Of a stretch of 49,890 nucleotides of DNA, positions 30,621-38,908 are shown piece by piece. Source of the stretch: a virus. Position 1 is the stretch's first letter; the number at the start of each line of letters is the position of its first letter. Made by a program: the position numbers and the translations under genes. Where the stretch lies: positions 1 to 49,890 of the IMG/VR virus record IMGVR_UViG_3300020439_000009. The stretch is one strand, 5' to 3'. The notes under the pieces were generated by a model. The model was not told the origin of the DNA. It saw only the letters and a list, made by a program, of their open reading frames with translations, and made no database searches.

Positions 30621-31637
30621 ATGGAAAGATGCGAATGCGCATCTGCTGGTTTCTGTGATTTTTATAAACAAGAGATGACTTATGATCCACCAAACTGGCA
30701 GTGGTGTAGAGATGCCTCCTCGGAGGACAGGATAAAATACAAAATCTCATGTGAAAAGAAGCAAGTAAGGGAAGCGAGAGAGAAACACTCTTTCTTGGAA
30801 GCGGACTATATAACGAACTCACAACTCATAAAAGATTGTAAAGATCTTTTACTCCCTAAGATTGCCAAGCTTAACTTGAAGGGAGTTATCGGCATTCCAA
30901 GATCTGGGATGTTTCCAGCAAGCATGATTGCGATGTGGCTCAATCTGCCAATGTATTATCTAGATACTCTTGGGTCTCCTCAACCTCTTTCCGCAGCTAG
31001 TCGTTTTGGCGGAATAAGAATGTTAAAATATAAAGGTAGCAATGGAAGTTTTTTAGTTGTAGATGACACCATTTACAACGGCAAAGCAATGAAAAATTTC
31101 ATGCCCCGCATATTAGAGGATATATATACTTGTTCCGTCTACGTCAGGCCAGAATCTGAATTCAAACCAGATTTTTATGCCAGAGAGCTAAAGGCACCTC
31201 ATTTATTAGAATGGAACCTTTTTAACTGTACTTACATAGAGCATGCACTACTAGACTTTGATGGAATACTTTGCCCTAATGTTCCACAAGAGGTCTGCAA
31301 AGATGAAGATAAATATATAGACTATATTTCTACTGTAGAGCCTTTTTACCACAGAATTCCCAAGACTAAATGTGTAGGGATAGTTACAGCTCGTTTAGAA
31401 AAGTACAGAGCTATAACAGAAGCGTGGCTGAAGAGGTATGGAATTAATTATGGTTTTTTGGAAATGTATCCTACAGAAAAGAAAGACATAAGAGACAAAA
31501 ATCACATCGAAGAATCTTCTACGTTCAAAGCTAAAATATTCAAACGGTCACATGCCAAGTTTTTTATAGAAAGCGAGATCGCAGAAGCCACTAGAATAAA
31601 AGAAAAAAGTGGAAAGTTTGTGGTGTGTCCAAGCTGA
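30621..31637 (+). CDS. Phosphoribosyltransferase-HAD fusion protein (338 aa)
   Basis: A Cys-rich N-terminus (C4, C6, C12, C29, C44) may bind metal. Residues ~80-175 are a type I phosphoribosyltransferase fold: 'GVIGIPRSGMFPA' and the PRPP loop 'VVDDTIYNGKAM' (146-157). From ~208 a HAD-like hydrolase follows with motif I 'DFDGILC' (212-218) and a later 'IVTARLE' Thr motif. The combination could move a ribosyl phosphate and then remove phosphate, but the substrate is unknown. Such fusions occur in phages near fibre genes. It directly precedes the radical SAM gene. Confidence 0.8.
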   Translation: MERCECASAGFCDFYKQEMTYDPPNWQWCRDASSEDRIKYKISCEKKQVREAREKHSFLEADYITNSQLIKDCKDLLLPKIAKLNLKGVIGIPRSGMFPASMIAMWLNLPMYYLDTLGSPQPLSAASRFGGIRMLKYKGSNGSFLVVDDTIYNGKAMKNFMPRILEDIYTCSVYVRPESEFKPDFYARELKAPHLLEWNLFNCTYIEHALLDFDGILCPNVPQEVCKDEDKYIDYISTVEPFYHRIPKTKCVGIVTARLEKYRAITEAWLKRYGINYGFLEMYPTEKKDIRDKNHIEESSTFKAKIFKRSHAKFFIESEIAEATRIKEKSGKFVVCPS

Positions 31638-31638
31638 T

Positions 31639-32673
31639 ATGTTTTGCAATTATCCATTCCATATGCTGCATGTTCTTGAAGATGCCTACATGACTTGCTG
31701 TTATGGCTGGTTTGACCAGCCTGAAGAGTTTGTAGTTAGGGGAACTCACGATAATCTTTGGGATGTCTGGAACCATGAAAAGTTTAAGAAGCTGCGAAAG
31801 ATATGGCTAAAGGGTGATTTTGAGGGAGCGCATCCAAAAGAATGTTCGCCATGTGGCAAACGAGTAGAAGCTGGTTTACAAGATGAAATCTTAGAACACT
31901 ATGATGCTTCTATGTCTAGAGGCCCTAAAATAATTGGATTTTCAAATGATCTTACATGCAATTTACATTGTTGGACATGCAGAGCCAAGCCGATAATAGA
32001 AAAGAAACAAAAGAGAGTTTGGAGGCAAACTAATAATGTTCTTAACACTTGGAAAAAAGATATAAGATTTATAGAGTGCATAGGGTCTGGAGATCCTTTT
32101 GCCAGTCCTGCTTGGTTTGACATTTTGCAGAACATTGATCTTTCAAATTATCATCAAGACTTTAGAATAGGAATATTTACAAACGGACTTTTGCTTCCAA
32201 CCCACTGGGAAAAGATATCAAATATACACTCTTCTATACCAAGAATTAGAATGAGTATTGATGCTGTTAGCAAGGACATATATGAGAGAACTAGACTTGG
32301 TGGAAAGTGGGAAGATTTAAATAAGGCATTGGATTTTGTTTCTGAAATGGATCAAACGCTGACATTAAATATGGTAGTCACTGCTGATAATTTTACAGAT
32401 ATACCTTTAGTCATCAAGAAGGCTATAGAAATACCAAACTGTAACTTATTGAATATAACTACCATGAGATATTGGCCTCAAATGAGAGGGGGTTATGAAA
32501 GGTTTTACGAAATGGATTTAAGCCGAGAAGACCATCCCAAACGGAGTGAGTTTATAAAAGTCCTGAACGATAATAAAGATCTCCTTAATAATTCGATAGT
32601 CTTATCAGAAAGGCTAATGCCCGAGCATCAAGAAGAGCTAGTAAGGAAACCTTCTTTAAAAGGAAAATCATGA
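31639..32673 (+). CDS. Radical SAM protein with N-terminal twitch-like cysteines (344 aa)
   Basis: Radical SAM cluster CX3CX2C in 'CNLHCWTC' (C107, C111, C114), followed by barrel strands such as 'ECIGSGDPFAS' and 'IGIFTNGLLL'. Upstream, C3, C20, C21, C69 and C72 ('CNYPFHML', 'TCCYGW', 'ECSPC') look like ligands for an auxiliary Fe-S cluster placed before the core, not after. This is the twitch-type arrangement seen in aquatic-phage proteins. I start at ATG 31639, one base after the previous stop. Substrate unknown; a role in modifying a glycan, peptide or nucleotide is inference. Confidence 0.82.
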   Translation: MFCNYPFHMLHVLEDAYMTCCYGWFDQPEEFVVRGTHDNLWDVWNHEKFKKLRKIWLKGDFEGAHPKECSPCGKRVEAGLQDEILEHYDASMSRGPKIIGFSNDLTCNLHCWTCRAKPIIEKKQKRVWRQTNNVLNTWKKDIRFIECIGSGDPFASPAWFDILQNIDLSNYHQDFRIGIFTNGLLLPTHWEKISNIHSSIPRIRMSIDAVSKDIYERTRLGGKWEDLNKALDFVSEMDQTLTLNMVVTADNFTDIPLVIKKAIEIPNCNLLNITTMRYWPQMRGGYERFYEMDLSREDHPKRSEFIKVLNDNKDLLNNSIVLSERLMPEHQEELVRKPSLKGKS

Positions 32674-33227
32674 AAATTAAAGAATACGAAACAACTCAAG
32701 AGATGTACCTTGATGTGCCAAAAGGAGGAGTGGGTGTGGAGATAGGTGTATGCAAAGGCATGAATGCAATAAATCTTTGGCATATAACCAGACCTTCCAA
32801 AATGTATTTATGTGATATTTGGAAAGAGAGACATCCAAATATGTGTTTAATAGAAGATACAAGCTTATGGGAAGACGACCATGAAGATCTAGTGAAAAAG
32901 TTTTTTCCGCAAGAGGTACAAAGAGGCACGGTGGAAACACATAGAGAGTGGGGAGGAAACTTTCTACACACTCTACAGGATAACGATCTAGACTGGGTTT
33001 ATATAGATGCGTGTCACGATTACAAGCCGGTCAGTATAGAGTTAGAGGCTTCTTTGCTTAAGGTAAAGCCCGGTGGATTGATTATGGGTCATGATTATGC
33101 ACCAAATGCGCAGGTCTGGAAGGCCGGAGTTGTCAGGGCGGTAAATGAGAAGATACAAGAAGGAAAGATTAGGATGATAGGTATTACCATAGAACGGTGG
33201 CCTAGTTTCATGTGTGAGGTATTATGA
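32670..33227 (+). CDS. SAM-dependent methyltransferase (185 aa)
   Basis: Class I fold: motif I 'GVEIGVCKGMNAI' (about residues 22-34), 'MYLCDIWK' (about 45-52), 'DWVYIDACHDYKPVSIELEASLLKVKPGGLIMGHDY' (about 108-143). The 'IDacHdY...D...W..l...GG.i.GHDY' pattern is the Methyltransf_24 type, often sugar or small-molecule O-methyltransferases. ATGA overlaps the radical SAM stop and its stop overlaps the next ATG, so it is part of one coupled cassette. Confidence 0.85.
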   Translation: MKIKEYETTQEMYLDVPKGGVGVEIGVCKGMNAINLWHITRPSKMYLCDIWKERHPNMCLIEDTSLWEDDHEDLVKKFFPQEVQRGTVETHREWGGNFLHTLQDNDLDWVYIDACHDYKPVSIELEASLLKVKPGGLIMGHDYAPNAQVWKAGVVRAVNEKIQEGKIRMIGITIERWPSFMCEVL

Positions 33228-33754
33228 TTTATTTACCTAAAAGAGCAGTGTTCATACATATACCAAGAACAGGCGGGCACTCTATAAAAAATGCCATAGC
33301 GAAGTCTTGCATTGGGCAGAACATACCAATAGTTGTGAGTACAATCCCAACTTTCATAAAGCAATTTGAGCGTGTGCAGATACATCAAACTGCCTCTACT
33401 CTAAGAGGTTACATACGCGAATGGAATGATATATATAGGTTTGCGGTTCATAGACCAATGCAAGAGAGAATGCAAAGTATATTCAAATGGGTAGAGCATT
33501 TGAAAAAAGAAGGATTTCACGAGCAAGAATATGTTTCCGATGAAATAAAAGAATTTGTAGGCAGAGATGATTACAAAGAATGGATAACGGAAAACTGGAA
33601 AAGTCACACTACGCAGTTTTTCACTGAGGGCGTCTATGGAGAAGATCTTGGTGTTGAAGTCTATAACTTTGAGGACCTGCCTCAAAGATGGGATGAGATA
33701 TGTGACAAATGCAGCATACCAAGATGTGAGCTACCCCATCTAAACACAGCTTAA
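33224..33754 (+). CDS. Sulfotransferase-like protein (176 aa)
   Basis: The 5' phosphosulfate loop 'FIHIPRTGGHSIKNAI' (residues 10-25) and 3'-phosphate-binding 'FAVHRPMQERMQSIFKW' (about residues 73-89) match Sulfotransfer-type proteins that move sulfate from PAPS to sugars or proteins. It is short (176 aa) but includes both cofactor motifs. Last gene of the cassette; ATGA overlap with the methyltransferase. The acceptor could be a glycan on host or virion. Confidence 0.8.
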   Translation: MIYLPKRAVFIHIPRTGGHSIKNAIAKSCIGQNIPIVVSTIPTFIKQFERVQIHQTASTLRGYIREWNDIYRFAVHRPMQERMQSIFKWVEHLKKEGFHEQEYVSDEIKEFVGRDDYKEWITENWKSHTTQFFTEGVYGEDLGVEVYNFEDLPQRWDEICDKCSIPRCELPHLNTA

Positions 33755-33778
33755 TCTTTTTATATTGTATAAAAAAAA

Positions 33779-33788
33779 GTGTATATTC
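33779..33788 (+). promoter_or_regulatory. Late promoter motif 5 (GTGTATATTC)
   Basis: 48 nt upstream of the Ser-rich gene, after an A8 tract. Slightly diverged from the other five motifs. Confidence 0.5.
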
Positions 33789-33835
33789 TTATGTGAGGGT
33801 TGTTTTTTTAGAGTTTTAGCAGATAGGAGCTAATT

Positions 33836-34816
33836 ATGCTTGGTTTTAATGCAATTAGTGGAAATCCTATCTCCTCAATACCAAGAGTTGGCGTTACGAT
33901 AGAAGGATCGTCTTCTGTTTCTTCGTCTGGATCTATTGCATCTAGTCCATTTTTAATATTCAACGTAGAACATTCGCAGTCTTGTTCTTCTAGCACTTCT
34001 GCATCTGCTGTGTTGAATTTCTTTGCTACGTTTGAGGCTTCTTCAAACGCTACAGTTCAGTCTGTAGCTGAGATGAAACTAGCAGGATTTATTTCTGCTT
34101 CATCTTCTGGATCTGTTTCCCCAACACCAAGTTTAGACATATCTGGAAAGTCTTCTAATAGTTCTTCAGGCTCTGTAGCTGCGATTGGCACTAGGGTATT
34201 GTTTGGACTAGCTTCCAAGTCTGCCTCTGGGTCAGTAGCCGCAAGTCCATTTTTGAACATTGTTTCTTCCAGTTCTTTTTCTGCTTCTGCAAGCACTTCA
34301 ATTACTGGTTTTTTGAACTTATCGGCTAGCTCTTCAAGTTCGTCCAGCGCCTCTATGACCTCAACCCCTTTCTTGATATTGGGTGCGAAGGCTAGTAACT
34401 CTTCATCTGCCTCTTTGTCACCGATTCCGAAACTAAACATATCTGGAATAGGTTCGTTTTCTTCTTCGGCTAGTACCTCTGGAATTGGAACGACTCTCGT
34501 TAAAGGGTCTTCAAATCCTACAACTTCGGCAAATATATCATCTATCGGTGTATTATATAATGGAGGCTTTTCATCAATAGTAGGGAATATTTACTTACAA
34601 CCTAGATTGACCAATCCTTTGGACAATCCAGATATTGTTAATTTTACACTATTTTTGAATAAAGAAGAGTCCTTCACAAGTTACATTTCAAAGACTAAGA
34701 GTATGGACGGGCTTATCGACAAGTCATTGGCTATTAGTAGTTATATAGACAAACAATCTGGTGTTGATTCGTATATAGATAAACAAGTAGAAAAAACACT
34801 AACGAGAGAGAGATAA
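33836..34816 (+). CDS. Ser-rich repeat protein (326 aa)
   Basis: Residues 20-230 are about eight repeats of ~25-29 aa with Ser-rich runs alternating with 'SPFL-I' or 'PxLxIxG' strands ('SSSGSIASSPFLIFN', 'SASGSVAASPFLNIV', 'SSSASMTSTPFLILG'). The C-terminus carries a separate repeat 'SYI-K...IDKS..SYIDKQ'. It is probably an extended surface or fibre-like virion protein. Ser content above one third in this part makes it a plausible target for glycosylation or sulfation by the neighbouring enzymes; that is speculation. Confidence 0.72.
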   Translation: MLGFNAISGNPISSIPRVGVTIEGSSSVSSSGSIASSPFLIFNVEHSQSCSSSTSASAVLNFFATFEASSNATVQSVAEMKLAGFISASSSGSVSPTPSLDISGKSSNSSSGSVAAIGTRVLFGLASKSASGSVAASPFLNIVSSSSFSASASTSITGFLNLSASSSSSSSASMTSTPFLILGAKASNSSSASLSPIPKLNISGIGSFSSSASTSGIGTTLVKGSSNPTTSANISSIGVLYNGGFSSIVGNIYLQPRLTNPLDNPDIVNFTLFLNKEESFTSYISKTKSMDGLIDKSLAISSYIDKQSGVDSYIDKQVEKTLTRER

Positions 34817-35133
34817 TGGCAGCTAACGAAATACATGAAAATGATGTCGGCACTAAGTTTAAGCTGACAGTAAAAGATGGCAGTAGTGCTGTTGATATAT
34901 CTAGCGCCGTAGCGGCTGGCACTAAACAGGTGATTATCAAAAAACCATCTGGTGACAAGTTAGAGAAGAACGCATCTTTTACAACCGATGGCACTGATGG
35001 AGTTATGGAATACACAACAGTAGCAAATGACATAGATGAGTCTGGCACATATAAGCTACAAGGCAAGGTTGAGATTACAGACGGTACTTTTTTTACGGAC
35101 GTTCACACATTCAAAGTTTACAGAAACATATAA
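34816..35133 (+). CDS. Ig-like/BppU-N-like structural protein (105 aa)
   Basis: 105-aa all-beta product: 'DVGTKFKLTVKDGSSAVDISSAVA...KQVIIKKPSGDKLEK...DGVMEYTTVANDIDESGTYKLQGKVE' follows the pattern of the baseplate upper-protein N-terminal/Ig-like domain. Its ATG overlaps the Ser-rich gene stop (TAATG). Probably a tail or fibre adaptor. Confidence 0.72.
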   Translation: MAANEIHENDVGTKFKLTVKDGSSAVDISSAVAAGTKQVIIKKPSGDKLEKNASFTTDGTDGVMEYTTVANDIDESGTYKLQGKVEITDGTFFTDVHTFKVYRNI

Positions 35134-35143
35134 GGAGTACTAG

Positions 35144-35662
35144 ATGAGCTGGCAAAATGAAATGACGATCATAGTTCGTCACCTAATCAATGATCTAGAT
35201 TCTAGTTCTTATACTTTTACTGATAGTAGAGTAGAAGAAAGTATACTTGTTTCTGCCCAATTAGTGTTGCACGAAGTAGACTTTGAAAGTTCTTATACTG
35301 TAGATGTTGACTCTTTGACGCTTACTCCAGATCCTACAGCTAATTCAGGAAGCGACGGTAAGGACGATGGGTTTATAAGCCTAGTGTCTTTGAAGACTGG
35401 ATGCTTGTTACTTGGTAGCGAAATGAAAACAAATGCGCTAAGTGCAATATCTCTCAAGGATGGGCCTTCGGCAATCGACACCAGAGGTATCGTTCAAGGG
35501 CTGAACATCTTATATATGGATCTTTGTAAAAAATACGAAGACACCAAAACACAATACAAACTCAACGGAATTGTTGGAAAAGCAATACTTGGTCCTTACT
35601 CTCCGGGTTCAGACAGTATAGCCAGACAACGCTTAGACAACAGATGGGGATATTTTGAATAA
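35144..35662 (+). CDS. Putative head-tail adaptor/connector (172 aa)
   Basis: The N-terminal helix 'MTIIVRHLINDLDSSSYTFTDSRVEESILVSAQLVLHEV' is characteristic of small connector proteins seen upstream of tail genes in aquatic phages. The middle has beta-strands and the C-terminus is helical. GGAG SD; stop overlaps the next ATG. Assignment by pattern and position. Confidence 0.6.
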   Translation: MSWQNEMTIIVRHLINDLDSSSYTFTDSRVEESILVSAQLVLHEVDFESSYTVDVDSLTLTPDPTANSGSDGKDDGFISLVSLKTGCLLLGSEMKTNALSAISLKDGPSAIDTRGIVQGLNILYMDLCKKYEDTKTQYKLNGIVGKAILGPYSPGSDSIARQRLDNRWGYFE

Positions 35663-37482
35663 TGGCTGAGTATACCAACCCTGCACTAAAAAGCTTAATT
35701 GATAGCGAGCTGCCAGATAATACTGTTGGCTCGATTACCGCAGCAAACATTCGTGAGAACATGAAAAATGTTGCGGACTCTATCATACCAATTATGGCTA
35801 GTGGCTCCGATGTTTATTTTAAGAATGACATAGACATCAGGGACAACTCAGTAGCTGCGTCTGGCCAGAAGATTGGTTCTATATTCGGTCAGTGGGATAC
35901 TAACCATGTAGCTGAAGTTAGGTTCATCACTGGTGACGATACTTCAAACAAAGATGATGGAGAGATACATTTTCTGACAGCCGAAGATGGAAGACCTCGT
36001 AAGTCTGTGATAATAGACAATCGAGGATCTTTGGAAGTTCTTGGTAGCGGTAATAGATATGGAGCATACATCAGATCTATTCATGGCTCTGGTGTGAATC
36101 TTTTATTAGACGGCCACAACAACATAGGCTACCCTAGCGGCCAAGGCTTTTCTCTAGGTCATTGGAAAAACAATGACTCAAGCTATACACATAAGTTTGT
36201 AATTACTAAAGATGACAAATTTGGCTTTGGTATTACCAACCCTGAAGAGAAGTTTCACATACGAGGATTGGACTCCTCTTTAAGATATGAACAAAAAACT
36301 GGTGGTACTGAAAGACCCTTCTTAAATCTTCTTAAATATGGAACGGACTACAGCTATGACCAATATCGAGTTGGTTTTGGTCTTGGTGTGTTTTCTCCGG
36401 GAAGTGGCACTGGTTATTTCTACATTGGGACAGACTCAAATAGAGATAAAGTCACCAACAACACAGACGCTTCTTTTGTTTTAGACAGTGGAGGCCATAT
36501 ATCTTTAGCTACATCTGCTAGGCCAGAAGATACCGTTGTCATTGGTAGTAATCTTGGTACGTTCACACCAAGTGGCGTAGGAACTAGTGTTGTCGTTGGT
36601 CACAATGGTGGTCCTTCACAGCTCATCATTGGTTCTGGTGCTGGAGCTTCTTACCAAACTAAATGGGCTAAATTCAAATGGCACAACAATAACAAAAGAC
36701 TTGCGATTACTACTAAAAAGCAGTACGAGCAAGATAACCAGTTGGTTCTTGATGCTTCTACTGGTTATGTAGGTGTAGCCACTTCTGGAGCTCCAGATAG
36801 TCACTGGACTCCTGCATACAACTTCCATGTTTATAACAGCGGAAGTGCAGTACAGTCTACTATAGAAAATGCAACCAATGACGGCGCTGCAATCTACATC
36901 GGAGCAAAAACAGAAGGTAGTGGAAATGCAGAAATAGGACTCTGGTCTGCTATTGGTTATAAAGCATCTACAGATGTTCTAAAGATTAATAACTCAGGAT
37001 CTCTCAACCCTTCAAATCTTACCATAAATAGACACGGCAACGTTGGATTGAACACAGCCGCACCTTATGCTGGTAACTCTATTGGTACTAATAGACTTCA
37101 TGTTTATGGGGACGACTCTGCTGTATTAATTGGTACGCCTGTTGGTGGTGCTGGAAACTCAGCATTAAGATTGCTTGGCTCTCGTAGCACAAATGACTCT
37201 GCTTACATTCAAGCTGGTACAACCGCCGCAGATACTGGAGCAAAGCTAGCAGTCAATAGATTTGACACCGACAATACGAACATAAATCAATTTAATATTT
37301 ATTCAGATGCTAGTACATTTCATGGTTCGCTTACTACTTCTAGTGGTGTAATCATATCAGAAACAAGAACTCCTTTGGCTTCTAGTCCTTGTTCTGCTGG
37401 ACATATTGCTTGGGACACAAGTTATTTGTACGTTTGTACTGCATCTAACACTTGGAAACGAATTACTTTAAGCTCATTTTAA
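35662..37482 (+). CDS. Second tail fibre protein (606 aa)
   Basis: The N-terminus 'YTNPALKSLIDSELPDNTVGSITAANIRENMKNVADSI' is a fibre attachment helix, and the middle is Gly/Asn-rich beta repeats ('HIRGLDSSLRYEQKTGG', 'NPEEKFHI'). The C-terminal 'PCSAGHIAWDTSYLYVCTASNTWKRITLS' is a common ending of aquatic-phage fibres. It likely acts with the 24,686 fibre in adsorption. Confidence 0.82.
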   Translation: MAEYTNPALKSLIDSELPDNTVGSITAANIRENMKNVADSIIPIMASGSDVYFKNDIDIRDNSVAASGQKIGSIFGQWDTNHVAEVRFITGDDTSNKDDGEIHFLTAEDGRPRKSVIIDNRGSLEVLGSGNRYGAYIRSIHGSGVNLLLDGHNNIGYPSGQGFSLGHWKNNDSSYTHKFVITKDDKFGFGITNPEEKFHIRGLDSSLRYEQKTGGTERPFLNLLKYGTDYSYDQYRVGFGLGVFSPGSGTGYFYIGTDSNRDKVTNNTDASFVLDSGGHISLATSARPEDTVVIGSNLGTFTPSGVGTSVVVGHNGGPSQLIIGSGAGASYQTKWAKFKWHNNNKRLAITTKKQYEQDNQLVLDASTGYVGVATSGAPDSHWTPAYNFHVYNSGSAVQSTIENATNDGAAIYIGAKTEGSGNAEIGLWSAIGYKASTDVLKINNSGSLNPSNLTINRHGNVGLNTAAPYAGNSIGTNRLHVYGDDSAVLIGTPVGGAGNSALRLLGSRSTNDSAYIQAGTTAADTGAKLAVNRFDTDNTNINQFNIYSDASTFHGSLTTSSGVIISETRTPLASSPCSAGHIAWDTSYLYVCTASNTWKRITLSSF

Positions 37483-37494
37483 TGGAGAATAAAA

Positions 37495-37710
37495 ATGCCT
37501 GACGCGGTAACAAATGCTCATTCTTCAATCACTGTTGAAAATAATGGTTCTGTAGTGACTGGAGTAGATAGATCTGGCAATACTCATGAAATTAATCCAG
37601 AAGACTCTGGCATGGGTATTAATAAGAAAGGTGAGCCAGCTCAGCTGAATGCCAACCTTTCTACTAGATTTGATGATATTAGATACTACACTGGTGATGC
37701 TGATACTTAA
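37495..37710 (+). CDS. Small structural protein (71 aa)
   Basis: 71-aa hydrophilic product MPDAVTNAHSSITVENNGSV... with GGAG SD, between the fibre and neck genes. The strand-turn pattern suggests a fibre-associated or capping protein. Not recognised. Confidence 0.6.
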   Translation: MPDAVTNAHSSITVENNGSVVTGVDRSGNTHEINPEDSGMGINKKGEPAQLNANLSTRFDDIRYYTGDADT

Positions 37711-37720
37711 TAGGTGATAT

Positions 37721-38233
37721 ATGGCCCTTAAAGGTGAATCTTCAATCAGCATACATCAAAGTGTCTTTGACATTTTCAATGATGCTGTAAAGCTTTTCAA
37801 TCGAAAAGTTACTTTGGTCTTTGCAGACAAAGTGGAAAGATGCAGTAACTGCATTACTAACACCATTGGTGGTCGGTCTATTCATGTTTATAGAACTAAT
37901 GGACCGATCCCTTTTGGGAGAGGTATGCAGTGCCCGCTATGTGGAGGAGCCGGAAATAAAAGGACAGCACAAACAGAAGACTTTTCTATGAGGGTTTATC
38001 ATAGACAAAGAGATTTTCTTGCAGTGCCTAATTTTGAAGTCAACGTACCATCTAACTATATACAAACAATATTTTATCTAGATGATATGCCTGATGTTAT
38101 GAAGGCAAAGGAAATATTAATAGATATAGGCAAGTATGGCAGTGGTCGATATAAACGAGCTACTGAACCTTTTGTCCAAGGCTTTAAGCAAAACAACACT
38201 CAGTATGGCGTTTGTTTTTGGGAGCAAGTCTAG
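37721..38233 (+). CDS. Neck protein with zinc-knuckle (170 aa)
   Basis: Two Cys pairs, 'CSNC' (about residue 47) and 'CPLCGGAG' (about residue 79), suggest a zinc-binding knuckle like that in DnaJ-type proteins. The rest is a beta-rich domain. The position among connector genes suggests a head-tail joining role. Its TAG overlaps the GTG of the next gene. Confidence 0.6.
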   Translation: MALKGESSISIHQSVFDIFNDAVKLFNRKVTLVFADKVERCSNCITNTIGGRSIHVYRTNGPIPFGRGMQCPLCGGAGNKRTAQTEDFSMRVYHRQRDFLAVPNFEVNVPSNYIQTIFYLDDMPDVMKAKEILIDIGKYGSGRYKRATEPFVQGFKQNNTQYGVCFWEQV

Positions 38234-38907
38234 TGACAAATATAGCTGATGTAGAAATCATTATTAAGGAGACCCCAGCACAAATTGCTAAGATGATAGG
38301 GAAAGCCATAGCTTCTGATCTAGACAAAAGGATGGGCGTAGCGGCGAATAAGGCTATCCTTGACATTAGAAAACAGGCAGCTGTTTATCTTAATAAAAGT
38401 CAGATAGCAGATATCCTTCAAGATGATTTGAGAGGTCAATTAGGATTAACTCCCGCCAAGGCCAGAAGTGCTGTCAATGGAATAATAGCTGGCATCACAA
38501 ATAGCGTGATGTATACACATACACCTCTAAAATATAAAAACCGTAGTTTTACTGGAGGGTTTTCAATTCATGTGCAGCCAGAAGACTTTACTAACATCTT
38601 CGCTTCTGTTGGACTAGATTCTGTAATTAGATACTACTCGATGTATTATAAGAAGGTTGTTGAGCTTGATTGGCTTAATTGGATACTAATGAGAGGTGAC
38701 GCAATTATAGTGACCGATGGTCAGTTTACTGCTATGGCCGGAGGCAGGTCTGGACAGGGTAAAATGACGAGGACTGGCAGCATAAATGTTTGGAAGGTTC
38801 CTTCTTCAATATCTGGTACTCAATTTGACAACATTATTACTAGAACTTTGAGAGAAAGTGGCTTCTTAGCACTGGTAAAAATGTCAATACAAAAGCACAT
38901 GAAGTAA
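38233..38907 (+). CDS. Putative tail completion protein (224 aa)
   Basis: Starts at GTG 38233, overlapping the previous TAG, with GGGAG upstream; the longer frame from 38212 lies within the previous gene. An N-terminal helix pair ('PAQIAKMIGKAIASDLDKRMGVAANKAILDIRKQ') and a later 'GGRSGQGKMTRTG' are compatible with HK97-gp10-like completion proteins. Tentative. Confidence 0.55.
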   Translation: MTNIADVEIIIKETPAQIAKMIGKAIASDLDKRMGVAANKAILDIRKQAAVYLNKSQIADILQDDLRGQLGLTPAKARSAVNGIIAGITNSVMYTHTPLKYKNRSFTGGFSIHVQPEDFTNIFASVGLDSVIRYYSMYYKKVVELDWLNWILMRGDAIIVTDGQFTAMAGGRSGQGKMTRTGSINVWKVPSSISGTQFDNIITRTLRESGFLALVKMSIQKHMK

Positions 38908-38908
38908 C

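Noticed and set aside
34057-34440. 127-aa minus-strand acidic frame
   Set aside because: Antisense shadow of the Ser-rich repeats.
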